Origin: Bacteroidaceae bacterium
GTDB lineage: Bacteria; Bacteroidota; Bacteroidia; Bacteroidales; Bacteroidaceae
Length of the DNA: 64,000 nt
Assembly: GCA_017483605.1 (NCBI GenBank)
Contig: JAFUWG010000027.1
Coordinates: 29,836-93,835 of the forward strand
Direction: 5' to 3'
The position numbers and the translations under genes were made by a program. Shown here in pieces: positions 35,594 through 45,468 of this stretch. The notes below the pieces were generated by a model, which did no database searches, was not told the DNA's origin, and saw only the letters and a list, made by a program, of their open reading frames with translations. Every line of letters starts with the position of its first letter. The first letter of the stretch is position 1.

Positions 35594-37231
35594 ATGAAAC
35601 TGAATATTTTCAAAAATATAGCACCTGTGGCACTTGCTGCTCTTGTGGGTTTCAGTTCTACCGCATGTATGAACGACCTTGACCAGAGCATCAAAGACCC
35701 TCAGACAAACACGGAACTGGATGTCACAGGTCTTTTGACAAAGATTTATGGCTCTTTGGTTTTGACTGGTCAGACAGGTGGCTCTGGCAACCCTGATATG
35801 AGCCAGTTTGACGAAGGTAACTCGGCTTTCTACCGTCGTATCTTCGAAGCGAACGAACTTTGCTCTGACGAGTGCATCTGGACTTGGCAGGGTGATACGG
35901 GTATCCCAGAGTTGACTAACATTTCATGGAACTCTACTCATGGCTACAATGAGTTGACTTACTATCGTACGATGTACAATGTGACACTCTGCAACTATTA
36001 TCTTCAGGAAACAGAAGGGACGACAGATGCAGAAGTGCTGCAGAATCGTGCAGAAGTTCGTTTTGTCCGTGCCCTCATGAATTTCCACTTCATTGACCTT
36101 TTCGGTCGTGCTCCTTACAAGACCGTGGTGGATGAAACACTTCCTGTAGAGAAGACTCGTTCTGAGATTTTCAAGATTGTAGAAGATGAACTTCTCTCTA
36201 TTATTGACGATAGCAATGATGAGCATTTGGCTGACTTCAATGGCGATGATGCCAACTATGGTCGTGCCGACAAGGTGGCTGCCAAGATGTTGCTGGCTCG
36301 CCTCTACCTCAATGCTAAGGTTTATTTAGGCACATCTCAATGGGATAATGAGATGCTGAAGAAGGCTAAGCAGTATGCTGACGAAGTGATTGCTTCAAAG
36401 TATAAGTTGAACACTACGGCATTGAATGGTCGCTCTGCCTATGAGCAACTCTTCATGGGTGACAATGGCGAGAATCCGAATGCACGCCAGGAAATCATCT
36501 TCCCAATCCGATGTGATGGTGCCACCTCTCGTTCATACGGTGGCTCAATGTATCCTATTGCTTCTTGTACCGGTGACGGCACACCAGACCAAGGTCTTCC
36601 AAGTTCTATGTGGACTTGTAACCGTGCTCGTCAGTCACTTGTGGACAAGTTCATCTCTAATGGTTCCAGTTTGAATGGCAAGAGCATTTCTGCTCATGAC
36701 TTCGCAGCGCTGGCTGGTGACGACCGTGCCCTCCTTTTCGTCAGCGACAATCGTGTTTACGAAACAGAGGAGAAGACAACTTTCACGGCTGGTTTCGCTA
36801 TCTTGAAGTGGACCAACGAGTATGCACAGGGTGGTACTCCATCTGATGTTTCTTTCCCTGACACAGACGTTCCTTATCTCCGCGTGGCAGAGGCTTATCT
36901 GACTCGTGCAGAAGCAAACTTCCGTTTGGGTGATGTAGAAGAAGCCAAGAAAGATCTCAACGTGCTTCGTGACCGTGCTCATGCAGCAGAATTCGACCAG
37001 TCCATCTCTGAGCAGGACATCATCGACGAGTGGTGCCGTGAGTTCTACATGGAAGGTCGTCGCCGTTCAGACCTCATCCGCTTCGGTCAGTTCACTGGTT
37101 CCGCCTACGTTTGGGACTGGAAGGGTGGCGTATATGCTGGCACAGGTGTAGAGTCTTTCTACGACCTTTACCCCATCCCATACGCAGAGACCAGCGCAAA
37201 CGAGAACATGCACCAGAACACAGGTTATTAA
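35594..37231 (+). CDS. susD: SusD-like starch-binding surface lipoprotein
   Basis: 545 aa. Lipobox STAC with acidic residues following (CMNDLD), the surface-export signal. RagB/SusD family: helical TPR scaffold (AEVRFVRALMNFHFIDLFGRAPY split across the standard motif: RFVRALMNFHFIDLFG and RAPY) and C-terminal EWCREFYMEGRRRSDLIRFG. Forms the lid of SusC and binds starch helices. 55 bp after susC. Confidence 0.95.
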   Translation: MKLNIFKNIAPVALAALVGFSSTACMNDLDQSIKDPQTNTELDVTGLLTKIYGSLVLTGQTGGSGNPDMSQFDEGNSAFYRRIFEANELCSDECIWTWQGDTGIPELTNISWNSTHGYNELTYYRTMYNVTLCNYYLQETEGTTDAEVLQNRAEVRFVRALMNFHFIDLFGRAPYKTVVDETLPVEKTRSEIFKIVEDELLSIIDDSNDEHLADFNGDDANYGRADKVAAKMLLARLYLNAKVYLGTSQWDNEMLKKAKQYADEVIASKYKLNTTALNGRSAYEQLFMGDNGENPNARQEIIFPIRCDGATSRSYGGSMYPIASCTGDGTPDQGLPSSMWTCNRARQSLVDKFISNGSSLNGKSISAHDFAALAGDDRALLFVSDNRVYETEEKTTFTAGFAILKWTNEYAQGGTPSDVSFPDTDVPYLRVAEAYLTRAEANFRLGDVEEAKKDLNVLRDRAHAAEFDQSISEQDIIDEWCREFYMEGRRRSDLIRFGQFTGSAYVWDWKGGVYAGTGVESFYDLYPIPYAETSANENMHQNTGY

Positions 37232-37250
37232 TCCTAAAAAGTGACTATTC

Positions 37251-38411
37251 ATGAAAAAGATATTTTATTCATTCTTGTTTGCTGTAGCAGCATTGGGCAT
37301 CACTACTTCTTGTAGTGAAGACCGCGACAGCAATCCTGTGCTGAACACGCAGGGACTTTCTCTGGTGCTCAACACGCCAGGTGTAGCATACAACAACACA
37401 CTGGACCTCCAGAACTCCAAGTACGTTGTGCTGACAACCTCGCAGCCAGACTATGGTTATACAGCCCCCACCACTTACACGGTATATGTAAGTATGGATA
37501 ACGAAAACTTTACGGCTCTGGGCACGACGTACCGGACTGCCCGTATGGAGATTTCTGCTGAAGAATTGAATCAGGCTCTGCTCGACATCGTAGGCGATGC
37601 CAATGTGGACCAGTTGGCTGAGGCTGTGGAGGTTTACTTTAAGGTAACCGCCCACCTTACAGGTGAAGATACCATGGGACTGGTTGAGTCTAACGTGGTG
37701 AAACTCCCGTCTGTGCTTGCTTACGTGCCAGTGGTTGAGTTGGCTCTCCCAACAGAGATGTACATTGTTGGTTCGTTTGCCGCTTCTAACGGATGGAGCG
37801 AGTTCGTTCCTCTCCACTTTGCTTTTAGCCAGGATGGTTTTTCATACGGTATTGTTTACTTCAATGCAGGCGATGAGTTCAAGATTAACCCAGACGCAGG
37901 TTGGAAGGGCAATGACAAGGGCTTTGGCCAGGTGACTATCGGTGCAAGCAATGACGCAGGTGTTGTGAATGGTGGCGACAGCGAGACTTCTAACATGAAG
38001 GCTTCTAACGCGGGCTGGTACACAGTCATTGTGAAGAACAAGATTGTGGGCAATGCCATCGATTATGAACTCCAGACAAAGGAGGCTAAGGTTTACCTCT
38101 TCGGTGCAGGTGCTGCAGGTGAGCAGTGGTCATTTGACGATGCAAACCTCTTCACGATGAGTTCTTCTGCTACAGAGCCATGCGTATCTCCAGCAATGGG
38201 TGGAAGTGGTGAACTTCGTATTGCAGTTGACTGCGGTATCGACTGGTGGAAGACTGAGTTGACCATTAAGTCAGATGGCACTCTCTACTATCGTGATATT
38301 GATATTCCAACCAACTGGAACGATGCTTTGGGTGCAGACTACTCATTCCAGACAAGTGCTGGCAAGCAGATTTATCTCGACTTTACTAACGGAACAGGTT
38401 CACAACAGTAA
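37251..38411 (+). CDS. susE: SusE-like starch-binding lipoprotein
   Basis: 386 aa. Lipobox TTSC followed by SEDRD, a surface-export signal. N-terminal SusE domain (GLSLVLNTPGVAYNNTLDLQ, then SKYVVLTTSQPDYGYTAP) and C-terminal beta-sandwich starch-binding domains (MYIVGSFAASNGWSEFVPLH; VYLFGAGAAGEQWSFDDANL). Holds starch at the cell surface. Starts 19 bp after susD. Confidence 0.88.
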   Translation: MKKIFYSFLFAVAALGITTSCSEDRDSNPVLNTQGLSLVLNTPGVAYNNTLDLQNSKYVVLTTSQPDYGYTAPTTYTVYVSMDNENFTALGTTYRTARMEISAEELNQALLDIVGDANVDQLAEAVEVYFKVTAHLTGEDTMGLVESNVVKLPSVLAYVPVVELALPTEMYIVGSFAASNGWSEFVPLHFAFSQDGFSYGIVYFNAGDEFKINPDAGWKGNDKGFGQVTIGASNDAGVVNGGDSETSNMKASNAGWYTVIVKNKIVGNAIDYELQTKEAKVYLFGAGAAGEQWSFDDANLFTMSSSATEPCVSPAMGGSGELRIAVDCGIDWWKTELTIKSDGTLYYRDIDIPTNWNDALGADYSFQTSAGKQIYLDFTNGTGSQQ

Positions 38412-38428
38412 ACTAAAAATTGAATCAC

Positions 38429-39832
38429 ATGAAAAAGATATTTTTATATACAGGTCTTGTTGCAGTAGCACTGAGTTTCAGTGCCTGCAACGAAGATTTC
38501 GATGACTGGGCAGATCCTCAGACGAATGCCCAGGAGGCTGAGCAGGGCAATGTGAACGGTGGCGTGATTGCTGCCGCCACCTCTGCTGTCAACATCGCTG
38601 ACATTGACGAAGCGGGTGTGGCACTGGTCAACTTCGTTTCTGCTCAGAACGTAACAGAAGGTTCTTCTGTGGTGTTCACGAAACTGCTCCTCAATGATGA
38701 GGTGAATGTACCTTTCACCACTGATGGCAACCAGTTGGTGGTGACTGCTTCCGACCTCGCTGCTGCCATTCAGACGAGTTACAACTCTTTGGCATATACC
38801 ACTCGTGAGGCAAACTTTAAGGTTTATGCCGACATCATGAATGCAGACGGTGTTTCTGTTCCTCTTTCTATCGAAACGAACGAGGTGACCATCAATGTGA
38901 CGACAGAAAGCCTTCCATCCATTGCGGACGAATCTGCTTTCTACTATGTAGGTGGTTACAATGGTTGGAACCTTGGCGACCCAACTCCAATGGAGGCTAA
39001 CGGCGACGGCACTTACTCTTGCATCATCGAACTGAAAGAGGGTAGTGAGTGGTTCTGCTTCGCACCTCAGTCTGCCGTTGATGCACAGGATTGGGCAAGC
39101 CTCTTCCGTGCCAATGCCAACGGTGACACCTCCACTTCTGGCTTCTTCAATCTTGACATCACTTCTGGCAACAGTTTCTGTGCTGAGATTCCTGCTGATG
39201 GCAAGTATAAGTTCACCATCTCTCCAAAGGATTGGACTTACTCTTATTCCGGCTACACAGAGATGCTGTACTATGCTGGTGACTCTAATGGTTGGGGCTT
39301 CTCTCCATTGGCAAAGGTTGGTGATGAATTTGTAGGCTATTACTACATCTATCAGCCAGACAATGCTAACACTTGGGGCTTTAAACTCACGACCGATCCA
39401 TCTTGGGACAACCCACAGTATGGTGCAGGTGAGGGTGCTAACTCTATCGCTATTGATGGTGGCAACATCCAGATTACAGAGCCTTCAGGCTTCTATCAGT
39501 TGACTGTCAATACAGACAACAATACTTATTCTATCTTCGCTATCTCTCAGATGTCGCTCATCGGCTCTGCTGTCAATGGCGACTCGAACTGGGGTACTGA
39601 CTATGACCTGACGTTCAATTTGGACAACATGGCATGGGAAGGCACATACGAGATGACAGATGGCGAATATAAGATTCGTGCCAACCACGACTGGACACTC
39701 TCATGGGGTGGCAGTTTGGAAGAGATGACTTCACAGAATGGTGCAAACCTCTCGATTGAGGCAGGTACTTACAAGTTCAGTTTCAAACCAAACTGTGATG
39801 GTCAGGGTGTTCTCACCGTTGAGGCTCAATAA
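38429..39832 (+). CDS. susF: SusF-like starch-binding lipoprotein
   Basis: 467 aa from MKKIFLYTG; an ATG three codons earlier is less likely. Lipobox FSAC followed by NEDFDD. After the SusE-type first domain come three related binding modules with Trp-rich sites: FYYVGGYNGWNLG, LYYAGDSNGWGFSP, and LIGSAVNGDSNWGTDYDLTF. Tandem modules of this type bind starch without cutting it. 17 bp after susE and directly followed by a strong terminator. Confidence 0.88.
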   Translation: MKKIFLYTGLVAVALSFSACNEDFDDWADPQTNAQEAEQGNVNGGVIAAATSAVNIADIDEAGVALVNFVSAQNVTEGSSVVFTKLLLNDEVNVPFTTDGNQLVVTASDLAAAIQTSYNSLAYTTREANFKVYADIMNADGVSVPLSIETNEVTINVTTESLPSIADESAFYYVGGYNGWNLGDPTPMEANGDGTYSCIIELKEGSEWFCFAPQSAVDAQDWASLFRANANGDTSTSGFFNLDITSGNSFCAEIPADGKYKFTISPKDWTYSYSGYTEMLYYAGDSNGWGFSPLAKVGDEFVGYYYIYQPDNANTWGFKLTTDPSWDNPQYGAGEGANSIAIDGGNIQITEPSGFYQLTVNTDNNTYSIFAISQMSLIGSAVNGDSNWGTDYDLTFNLDNMAWEGTYEMTDGEYKIRANHDWTLSWGGSLEEMTSQNGANLSIEAGTYKFSFKPNCDGQGVLTVEAQ

Positions 39833-39855
39833 CGAAATCTAACACATTATTGATC

Positions 39856-39893
39856 AATAGGGGCGGGCATTTCTGCCCGCCCCTATTTGTTTT
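39856..39893 (+). terminator. Rho-independent terminator between susF and the amylase
   Basis: A perfect 14-bp GC-rich stem AATAGGGGCGGGCA / TGCCCGCCCCTATT with loop TTTC, followed by a T-run. It would strongly reduce read-through into the amylase gene, whose ATG is 17 bp beyond. No clear -7 element lies between, so partial read-through probably sets amylase level. Confidence 0.9.
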
Positions 39894-39909
39894 TAATCTT
39901 CATAAGACG

Positions 39910-41691
39910 ATGAAAAAGATACTATCACTTTTAGTCCTTGTTTCTTCTTGCTTAATCGCTTCTGCACAATCGGAAGTGATGCTGCAAGGTTTCTACTGGG
40001 ACAGTTACTCCGACACAAAATGGACCAAACTGGAAAAACAGGCAGACGAATTGGCTCGCTACTTCGACTTCATCTGGGTGCCGAACTCTGGCTATTGTGG
40101 CGACTATAACAACATGGGTTACATGCCGCTCTATTACTTTAACCAAAACTCGTCGTTTGGCACAGAGGCAGAGTTGCGTAGCATGATTAGCACATTCAAG
40201 GAAAAAGGTTTGGGAACCATTGCTGATATTGTCATCAACCACCATAACACCAATGGGTGGTTCTCTTTCCCTGCCGAGACCTACAATGGTGTGACTTATC
40301 AGTTGCAGAGCACCGACATCTGCAAGAATGATGATGGTGGTTCTGCTCTTGAAGAGGCTACGGCAAAAGGCGTGTCTCTGTCTGCCAATAACGATACGGG
40401 TACGGACTGGGATGGCTGCCGCGACCTTGACCATCAATCGGCGAATGTGAATAAGATTGTCAAGGCATACCTTTCGTTCCTGCTCGATGACATCGGCTAT
40501 ACAGGCTTCCGTTACGATATGGTGAAAGGGTATAGTGCTTCCTATACAGCCGAATACAATACCGCTTCCAAACCTGCTTTTTCTGTCGGTGAATGTTGGG
40601 ACGGCTCTGGCACTATCAAGAACTGGATAGACGGTACGAAGGTCAATGGTGTGCCCACATCTTCTGCTTTCGATTTTCAGTTCCGCTATCGGGTGCGTGA
40701 TGCCATCAATCAGAACAACTGGACAAATCTTGCCGGCAACGCATCCGATACAGGTGGCTATCCGCTCATCTATCAAGAGGCATACCGTCCATACGCCGTG
40801 ACGTTTGTGGAGAATCATGACACAGAGAAACGAGCCAACGACAACCAAGACCCTATCAAGGCAGACACTCTTGCCGCCAATGCCTACCTGCTTGCCATGC
40901 CTGGCGTACCATGTGTATTCTTGAAGCATTGGCTCAATGCCAAAGGCGACATCAAGCGGATGATTGAGGCACGTCGTCTGGCTGGCATCACTAACACCAG
41001 TACATACGAGCAGGTGGCATCTTCGCAACTTTACTATGCCGTGAAGACGATAGGCACCAAGGGTTCGCTCATTTGTGTGGTGGGCAAGACACCAACCGCC
41101 TATACGGCTCCAACTGATTACAAATTGCTTTGTTCAGGTAGCGATTATCGCTATTACATCAACTCGGCTGCATACGCGGATTGGGACACAACTCTTGCTC
41201 GTATCGAGGCTGAGCAGAAGGCGGCTCAGGAAGAGAAGGACAACTTCAAAACTTACACCGCTACCGTTTACGTCAAGGCAGACTTCACGCCTGTTTACTT
41301 CTATATATGGGACAGCAATAACAACACGCAGTTGAATGGAAACTGGCCAGGCAAGCAGCCGTCCACTACGACTATCGATGGTGAGACTTGGTACTATCAG
41401 AGTGTTGACATCACAGATGCTGACTACTATTTCAACATCATCTTCAATCAGGGCAATGGTAAACCGCAGACAGACAACATCGAGGGCATTACGTCCGACA
41501 AGTACTATACCGCTACGATTTCTGGTGGAAAGGTACAGTTCACCGATGTGACCAATACGGTGGGTGTCCGTAATGTGAAGACTGATAAAATGTCTGATGG
41601 CCGCATCTACAACTTGATGGGTATCGAAGTGAAACAACCCGCCCGAGGTTCCATCTACATTCAGAACGGCAAGAAATTTCTTGCTCGCTAA
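39910..41691 (+). CDS. susG: Secreted GH13 alpha-amylase with CBM26, susG position
   Basis: 593 aa from MKKILSLL; a longer upstream frame would run through the terminator. GH13 catalytic residues: Asp about 203 in GFRYDMVKG, Glu about 228 in SVGECWDG, Asp about 304 in VENHDTEK. Residues about 455-560 look like a CBM26 starch-binding module (YFYIWDSNNNTQLNGNWPG; WYYQSVDI). The signal region contains VSSC, but no acidic residues follow, so lipidation is uncertain, unlike SusG proper. It carries the shared C-terminal tag (RIYNLMG ... IYIQNGKKFLAR). Functional analogue of SusG. Confidence 0.88.
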   Translation: MKKILSLLVLVSSCLIASAQSEVMLQGFYWDSYSDTKWTKLEKQADELARYFDFIWVPNSGYCGDYNNMGYMPLYYFNQNSSFGTEAELRSMISTFKEKGLGTIADIVINHHNTNGWFSFPAETYNGVTYQLQSTDICKNDDGGSALEEATAKGVSLSANNDTGTDWDGCRDLDHQSANVNKIVKAYLSFLLDDIGYTGFRYDMVKGYSASYTAEYNTASKPAFSVGECWDGSGTIKNWIDGTKVNGVPTSSAFDFQFRYRVRDAINQNNWTNLAGNASDTGGYPLIYQEAYRPYAVTFVENHDTEKRANDNQDPIKADTLAANAYLLAMPGVPCVFLKHWLNAKGDIKRMIEARRLAGITNTSTYEQVASSQLYYAVKTIGTKGSLICVVGKTPTAYTAPTDYKLLCSGSDYRYYINSAAYADWDTTLARIEAEQKAAQEEKDNFKTYTATVYVKADFTPVYFYIWDSNNNTQLNGNWPGKQPSTTTIDGETWYYQSVDITDADYYFNIIFNQGNGKPQTDNIEGITSDKYYTATISGGKVQFTDVTNTVGVRNVKTDKMSDGRIYNLMGIEVKQPARGSIYIQNGKKFLAR

Positions 41692-41731
41692 TGGTCAGTG
41701 AAATTGTACATGGTAAATTGTAAATGAAAAG

Positions 41732-43078
41732 ATGAAACAGATACCAGACCAATCATTTATGAAACTGTTCAACATCAGTTTCGGATTCTTCGGAGTACAA
41801 ATCGCCTACGCTTTGCAGTCGGCGAATATCTCCCGAATCTTCTCCACGCTCGGTGCCGACCCGCACAACCTGAGTTACTTCTGGATTCTTCCGCCTCTCA
41901 TGGGCATCATCGTGCAGCCCTTTGTCGGGGCATGGAGTGACCGTACATGGACACGCTTCGGCCGTCGCATTCCCTACCTTTTCATCGGGGCATTGGTGGC
42001 AGTCCTCGTCATGTGTATGCTGCCCAATGCTGGTTCCTTTGGCATGGCAGCAGGTACGGCGATGATTTTCGGACTCATCTCCCTCATGTTCCTCGACACC
42101 TCCATCAACATGGCGATGCAACCCTTCAAGATGATGGTGGGCGACATGGTGAACGAGAAGCAGAAGGGACTTGCTTACTCCATCCAGTCGTTCCTCTGCA
42201 ATGCCGGTTCGTTGGCAGGTTACCTCTTCCCCTTCATCTTTGCCGCCATCGGCATCAGCAATGTGGCACCCGAAGGTGTGATTCCCGACTCGGTGATTTA
42301 CTCCTTCTACATCGGTGCAGCCATCCTCATCCTCTGTGTGATTTACACGTCGGTGAAAGTGAAGGAATATCCACCCGCAGAATATAACGAGTACCATCCT
42401 GTAGAGCCTTCTGAGGTGGGCAATGAGAAGGAGCCAGGCATGTTGCAACTCCTTGTGAAAGCCCCCAAGACATTCTGGACGGTTGGTCTTGTGCAGTTTT
42501 TCTGCTGGGCAGCCTTCATGTTCATGTGGACTTACACCAACGGCACGGTTGCTGCAGGTGCATTCGACGCTCCTTCTATTCTGAAAGAAGGGGCACGGGT
42601 GCTCGACACCACTTCTTCGCAGTATCAAGATGCTGCCGACTGGGTGGGCATCCTCTTTGCCGTGCAAGCCATTGGCTCTGTGCTGTGGGCAGTGGTCATT
42701 CCACGTTTCAAGTCTTACAAGGTGGCATACATTGTGAGCCTCGTGCTGGGCGGCATCGGTTTCTGCTCGCTTCAGTTCATCCACGACCAGTACTTGCTCT
42801 TTGTATCCTTCCTGCTCATCGGCTGTGCATGGGCTGCCATGCTGGCACTTCCGTTCACGCTTCTGACCAATGCATTGAAAGGTGGGCACGTAGGTACTTA
42901 TCTGGGACTCTTCAACGGTACCATCTGTGTTCCGCAGATTGTTGCGGCATCTTTGGGTGGAATCATCCTTAGTGCGTTCACCACTCAGGGCGAACTGGCA
43001 CCAGAGTCCAACATGCTTGTGCTTGCAGGCATCTTCCTCTTTGTGGGTGCCTTGTGTGTCAATATCATTAAGGACTAA
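41732..43078 (+). CDS. MFS sugar (maltose/glucose) transporter, SLC45-like
   Basis: 448 aa, about 12 membrane helices. N-terminal FGFFGVQIAYALQSANISRI and the loop WSDRTWTRFGRRIPY are hallmarks of the sucrose/maltose MFS group. Located 40 bp after the amylase, it would carry the periplasmic products of SusA/SusB into the cytoplasm, completing the pathway. Two start ATGs are nine codons apart; the first is used here. A palindromic triplet follows. Confidence 0.88.
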   Translation: MKQIPDQSFMKLFNISFGFFGVQIAYALQSANISRIFSTLGADPHNLSYFWILPPLMGIIVQPFVGAWSDRTWTRFGRRIPYLFIGALVAVLVMCMLPNAGSFGMAAGTAMIFGLISLMFLDTSINMAMQPFKMMVGDMVNEKQKGLAYSIQSFLCNAGSLAGYLFPFIFAAIGISNVAPEGVIPDSVIYSFYIGAAILILCVIYTSVKVKEYPPAEYNEYHPVEPSEVGNEKEPGMLQLLVKAPKTFWTVGLVQFFCWAAFMFMWTYTNGTVAAGAFDAPSILKEGARVLDTTSSQYQDAADWVGILFAVQAIGSVLWAVVIPRFKSYKVAYIVSLVLGGIGFCSLQFIHDQYLLFVSFLLIGCAWAAMLALPFTLLTNALKGGHVGTYLGLFNGTICVPQIVAASLGGIILSAFTTQGELAPESNMLVLAGIFLFVGALCVNIIKD

Positions 43079-43103
43079 GCATTTAGACCATGTATAAGTG
43101 GGT

Positions 43104-43233
43104 GTGTCAAATAGCCATTGCCTCAGCACCTCAAAATCGACCACGTCGTGGTCGGCGAACCGATGACGACGTGGTCGGCACATCGACCACGACGTGGTCG
43201 ATTCAGAGGTTATTATAGCACGCTATTTGACAC
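43104..43233. repeat. Palindromic triplet repeat, family C
   Basis: Three 17-bp odd palindromes at 43138-43154 (CGACCACGTCGTGGTCG), 43161-43177 and 43184-43200 (CGACCACGACGTGGTCG), period 23 bp. Further flanking arms CCTCAAAATCGA / TCGATTCAGAGG and perfect outer arms GTGTCAAATAGC / GCTATTTGACAC. It sits between convergent genes and could serve as a terminator. Confidence 0.9.
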
Positions 43234-43278
43234 CCCCGCTTCTTTATTCTCTTCAGAAGCGAGGATTTCCCTCGTTCT

Positions 43279-44280
43279 TTAGCGTTTCTTGTTTTCGTTC
43301 TGACAGATGGCGAGTGCCAATCTCCATGCTCCGTTGCCGCCAAACTTTGTGTAGAGGCGAAGCATATTGCCAATGACTTTCTGCCCAAAAGTCGGTTGGA
43401 AGTTGTCGTTGCGGAAGATAGTGAGTGACTTCGATGCCATCTTGTATTTTTTGCATTTGCCTGTCATCTTCTCGTTCTGCAACTTGCCCAACAGAATGCT
43501 GGTACGCAGATAGAGCGGATAAATCATCAAGTCAAGATGCGGGTAGATGCAGTTGAGATGTTGAGCGTGATAACTTGACAGCGGTTGCAGAATAGTCGAG
43601 TTCAGGTTGCTCAACACCACCGAAAGGGTGCGGGTCAGTTGCTTGTAACTCTTGGAGAAACTTTCGCCCGTAATGCTGTCGTCGTGAATCTTGATGGAAT
43701 GGAAGGCACGGTCGGTGTACCAAAGAATCTTGGGCTGATGCAGGATGGCACGCAAGCCCAGTTCCCAGTCGTTCCAAATGCGGCATTCTGTGTTCCATGC
43801 CCCGATGTCTTTCAGGAAACTTGTGCGGAACACCATGCCTTGTGTGTTCAGCACATTTGCCAAAATCTGCACACGAGGGTCGGGTGAAGGGATGAAGGTG
43901 CGGACGACATCTTTGCCGTTCACATGCATCTTGGTAGGCACCACCACCATGTCATAGTTGTCAACCGGCAGGCGATTGATGGTGGAGATGAAGTCGTAGT
44001 CGAACTCATCATCACTGTCGAAGAAGTACACCCATTCCGTCTTGCACGACCTCAGTCCTTTATTGCGGGCGGCAGATGGGCCGGGGAACGTCTCTCGCAA
44101 CAACGTGATGTTAGGACGGTCTTTGATGTATTGTTCGCAGAACTGGTAAGAACCGTCTGTGCTCTCGTTGTCCACGATGATGATTTCCTTCGGTGCCATG
44201 CCCGACTTGACAATGGTGTCAAGTGTCTTTCCGATATATTCACGCCTGTCTTTTACAGGAACGATTACGGTTAATTCCAT
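43279..44280 (-). CDS. Glycosyltransferase family 2
   Basis: 333 aa. GT-A fold: ELTVIVPVKDRREYIGKTLD, IIIVDNESTDGS, GPSAARNKGL and the metal-binding VYFFDSDDEFD. Transfers a sugar from a nucleotide donor to a surface glycan or lipid; acceptor unknown. The C-terminal 60 residues are basic. Own promoter (-7 TACCTTTG at 44303-44310), divergent from the next glycosyltransferase. Confidence 0.87.
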   Translation of the reverse strand: MELTVIVPVKDRREYIGKTLDTIVKSGMAPKEIIIVDNESTDGSYQFCEQYIKDRPNITLLRETFPGPSAARNKGLRSCKTEWVYFFDSDDEFDYDFISTINRLPVDNYDMVVVPTKMHVNGKDVVRTFIPSPDPRVQILANVLNTQGMVFRTSFLKDIGAWNTECRIWNDWELGLRAILHQPKILWYTDRAFHSIKIHDDSITGESFSKSYKQLTRTLSVVLSNLNSTILQPLSSYHAQHLNCIYPHLDLMIYPLYLRTSILLGKLQNEKMTGKCKKYKMASKSLTIFRNDNFQPTFGQKVIGNMLRLYTKFGGNGAWRLALAICQNENKKR

Positions 44281-44302
44281 ATCTTCTATGCTGATTTAGT
44301 TG

Positions 44303-44341
44303 CAAAGGTAAAGAAAAAAAAGAAGAAAATGCTTAACTTTG
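44303..44341. promoter_or_regulatory. Divergent promoters of two glycosyltransferase genes
   Basis: Minus-strand TACCTTTG at 44303-44310 and plus-strand TAACTTTG at 44334-44341. The latter fixes the start of the plus gene at ATG 44362. Confidence 0.7.
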
Positions 44342-44361
44342 CAAAAAAATATCAAGAAACC

Positions 44362-45468
44362 ATGCGAATTCTTCTTCTTGGCGACTATTCCAACGTTCAT
44401 GCCACACTTGCCGAGGGCTTTCGAGCCTTGGGGCATGAGTGCGTCGTGGCGAGCGATGGTGACAAGTGGAAGGACTATCCGCGAGACATTGACCTCAAGC
44501 GGGCATTTGGCTTGAAGGGCAATGCTTCTTTTCTTTGGCGGCTGATGAAGGCGCTGCCCGCTTTTCGTGGTTATGACGTGGTGCAACTCATCAATCCTAT
44601 CTTTCTCGAACTGAAGGCAGAGCGTTTGGCACCCTTCTACCATTACCTGCGTCGCCACAACAAGAAAGTGGTGTTGGGGGCTTTCGGTATGGATTACTAT
44701 TGGGCATACGTCAACACCTATCAGCGACCTCTTCGCTACAGCGACTTTAATTTTGGCGACACCATCCGCACCGACCACGAGGCGGAACTCTATCGCCAGG
44801 AGTGGATTGGCACGCCCAAAGAGACCCTGAGCAAACTGATTGCCCACGATTGCGACGGCATTGTGGCAGGGTTGTATGAATATTGGGCAACCTACAATGA
44901 CGTGCCGGAACTGAAAGACAAGATGTGCTTTATCCCGTTCCCCGTTAGCCTCCCGACTCCCCAAGGAGGGGCTTCGCAACGTTTGTCGTCTGATGGGCTT
45001 TGCCTTTTCTGTGGCATCAGCAAACGCCGTTCCGCCTATAAGGGCACTGACATCATGCTGGCTGCTGCCCGAGCGGTGCAGGAGAAATATCCCGACCGTT
45101 TGCAGTTGCAGGTTGCCGAGGGGGTGCCTTTCGCTCAGTATCAGCACATGATGGATACTTCCGATGCCATCCTCGACCAACTCTACAGTTACACGCCAGC
45201 CATGAACTCCCTGCTTGCCATGTCGAAAGGCATCATCAACATTGGCGGAGGTGAATCCGAGAACTATGAGATTTTGGGAGAAAAAGAGTTGCGACCCATC
45301 ATCAATGTGCAACCCACCTTCCAGTCGTGCTTCGACGAGATGGAAAACCTCGTGCTCCATCCCGAACGCATCCCTTTGCTCAAACAGCAAAGCATTGCCT
45401 ACGTGAAGAAGCATCACGATTACCTCCAAGTGGCACAACGCTACTTAGACTTCTACCATTCCCTTTAA
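44362..45468 (+). CDS. Glycosyltransferase family 1/4-like protein
   Basis: 368 aa starting MRILLLGDYSNVHATLAEGF, the N-terminal Rossmann half of a GT-B enzyme. The C-terminal half has LCLFCGISKRRSAYKGTDIM and a donor-site region LYSYTPAMNSLLAMSKGII followed by GGGESENYEI. Likely adds a sugar during surface polysaccharide synthesis. Its 3' end overlaps the convergent neighbour by 24 bp. Confidence 0.78.
   Translation: MRILLLGDYSNVHATLAEGFRALGHECVVASDGDKWKDYPRDIDLKRAFGLKGNASFLWRLMKALPAFRGYDVVQLINPIFLELKAERLAPFYHYLRRHNKKVVLGAFGMDYYWAYVNTYQRPLRYSDFNFGDTIRTDHEAELYRQEWIGTPKETLSKLIAHDCDGIVAGLYEYWATYNDVPELKDKMCFIPFPVSLPTPQGGASQRLSSDGLCLFCGISKRRSAYKGTDIMLAAARAVQEKYPDRLQLQVAEGVPFAQYQHMMDTSDAILDQLYSYTPAMNSLLAMSKGIINIGGGESENYEILGEKELRPIINVQPTFQSCFDEMENLVLHPERIPLLKQQSIAYVKKHHDYLQVAQRYLDFYHSL

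Noticed and set aside
39850-39909. Upstream extension of the amylase gene
   Set aside because: Would translate through a perfect terminator stem and bury the signal peptide.
41753-43183. 476-codon minus-strand frame opposite the MFS gene
   Set aside because: Cys/His-rich shadow of a membrane protein gene; it also runs into the family C repeat.
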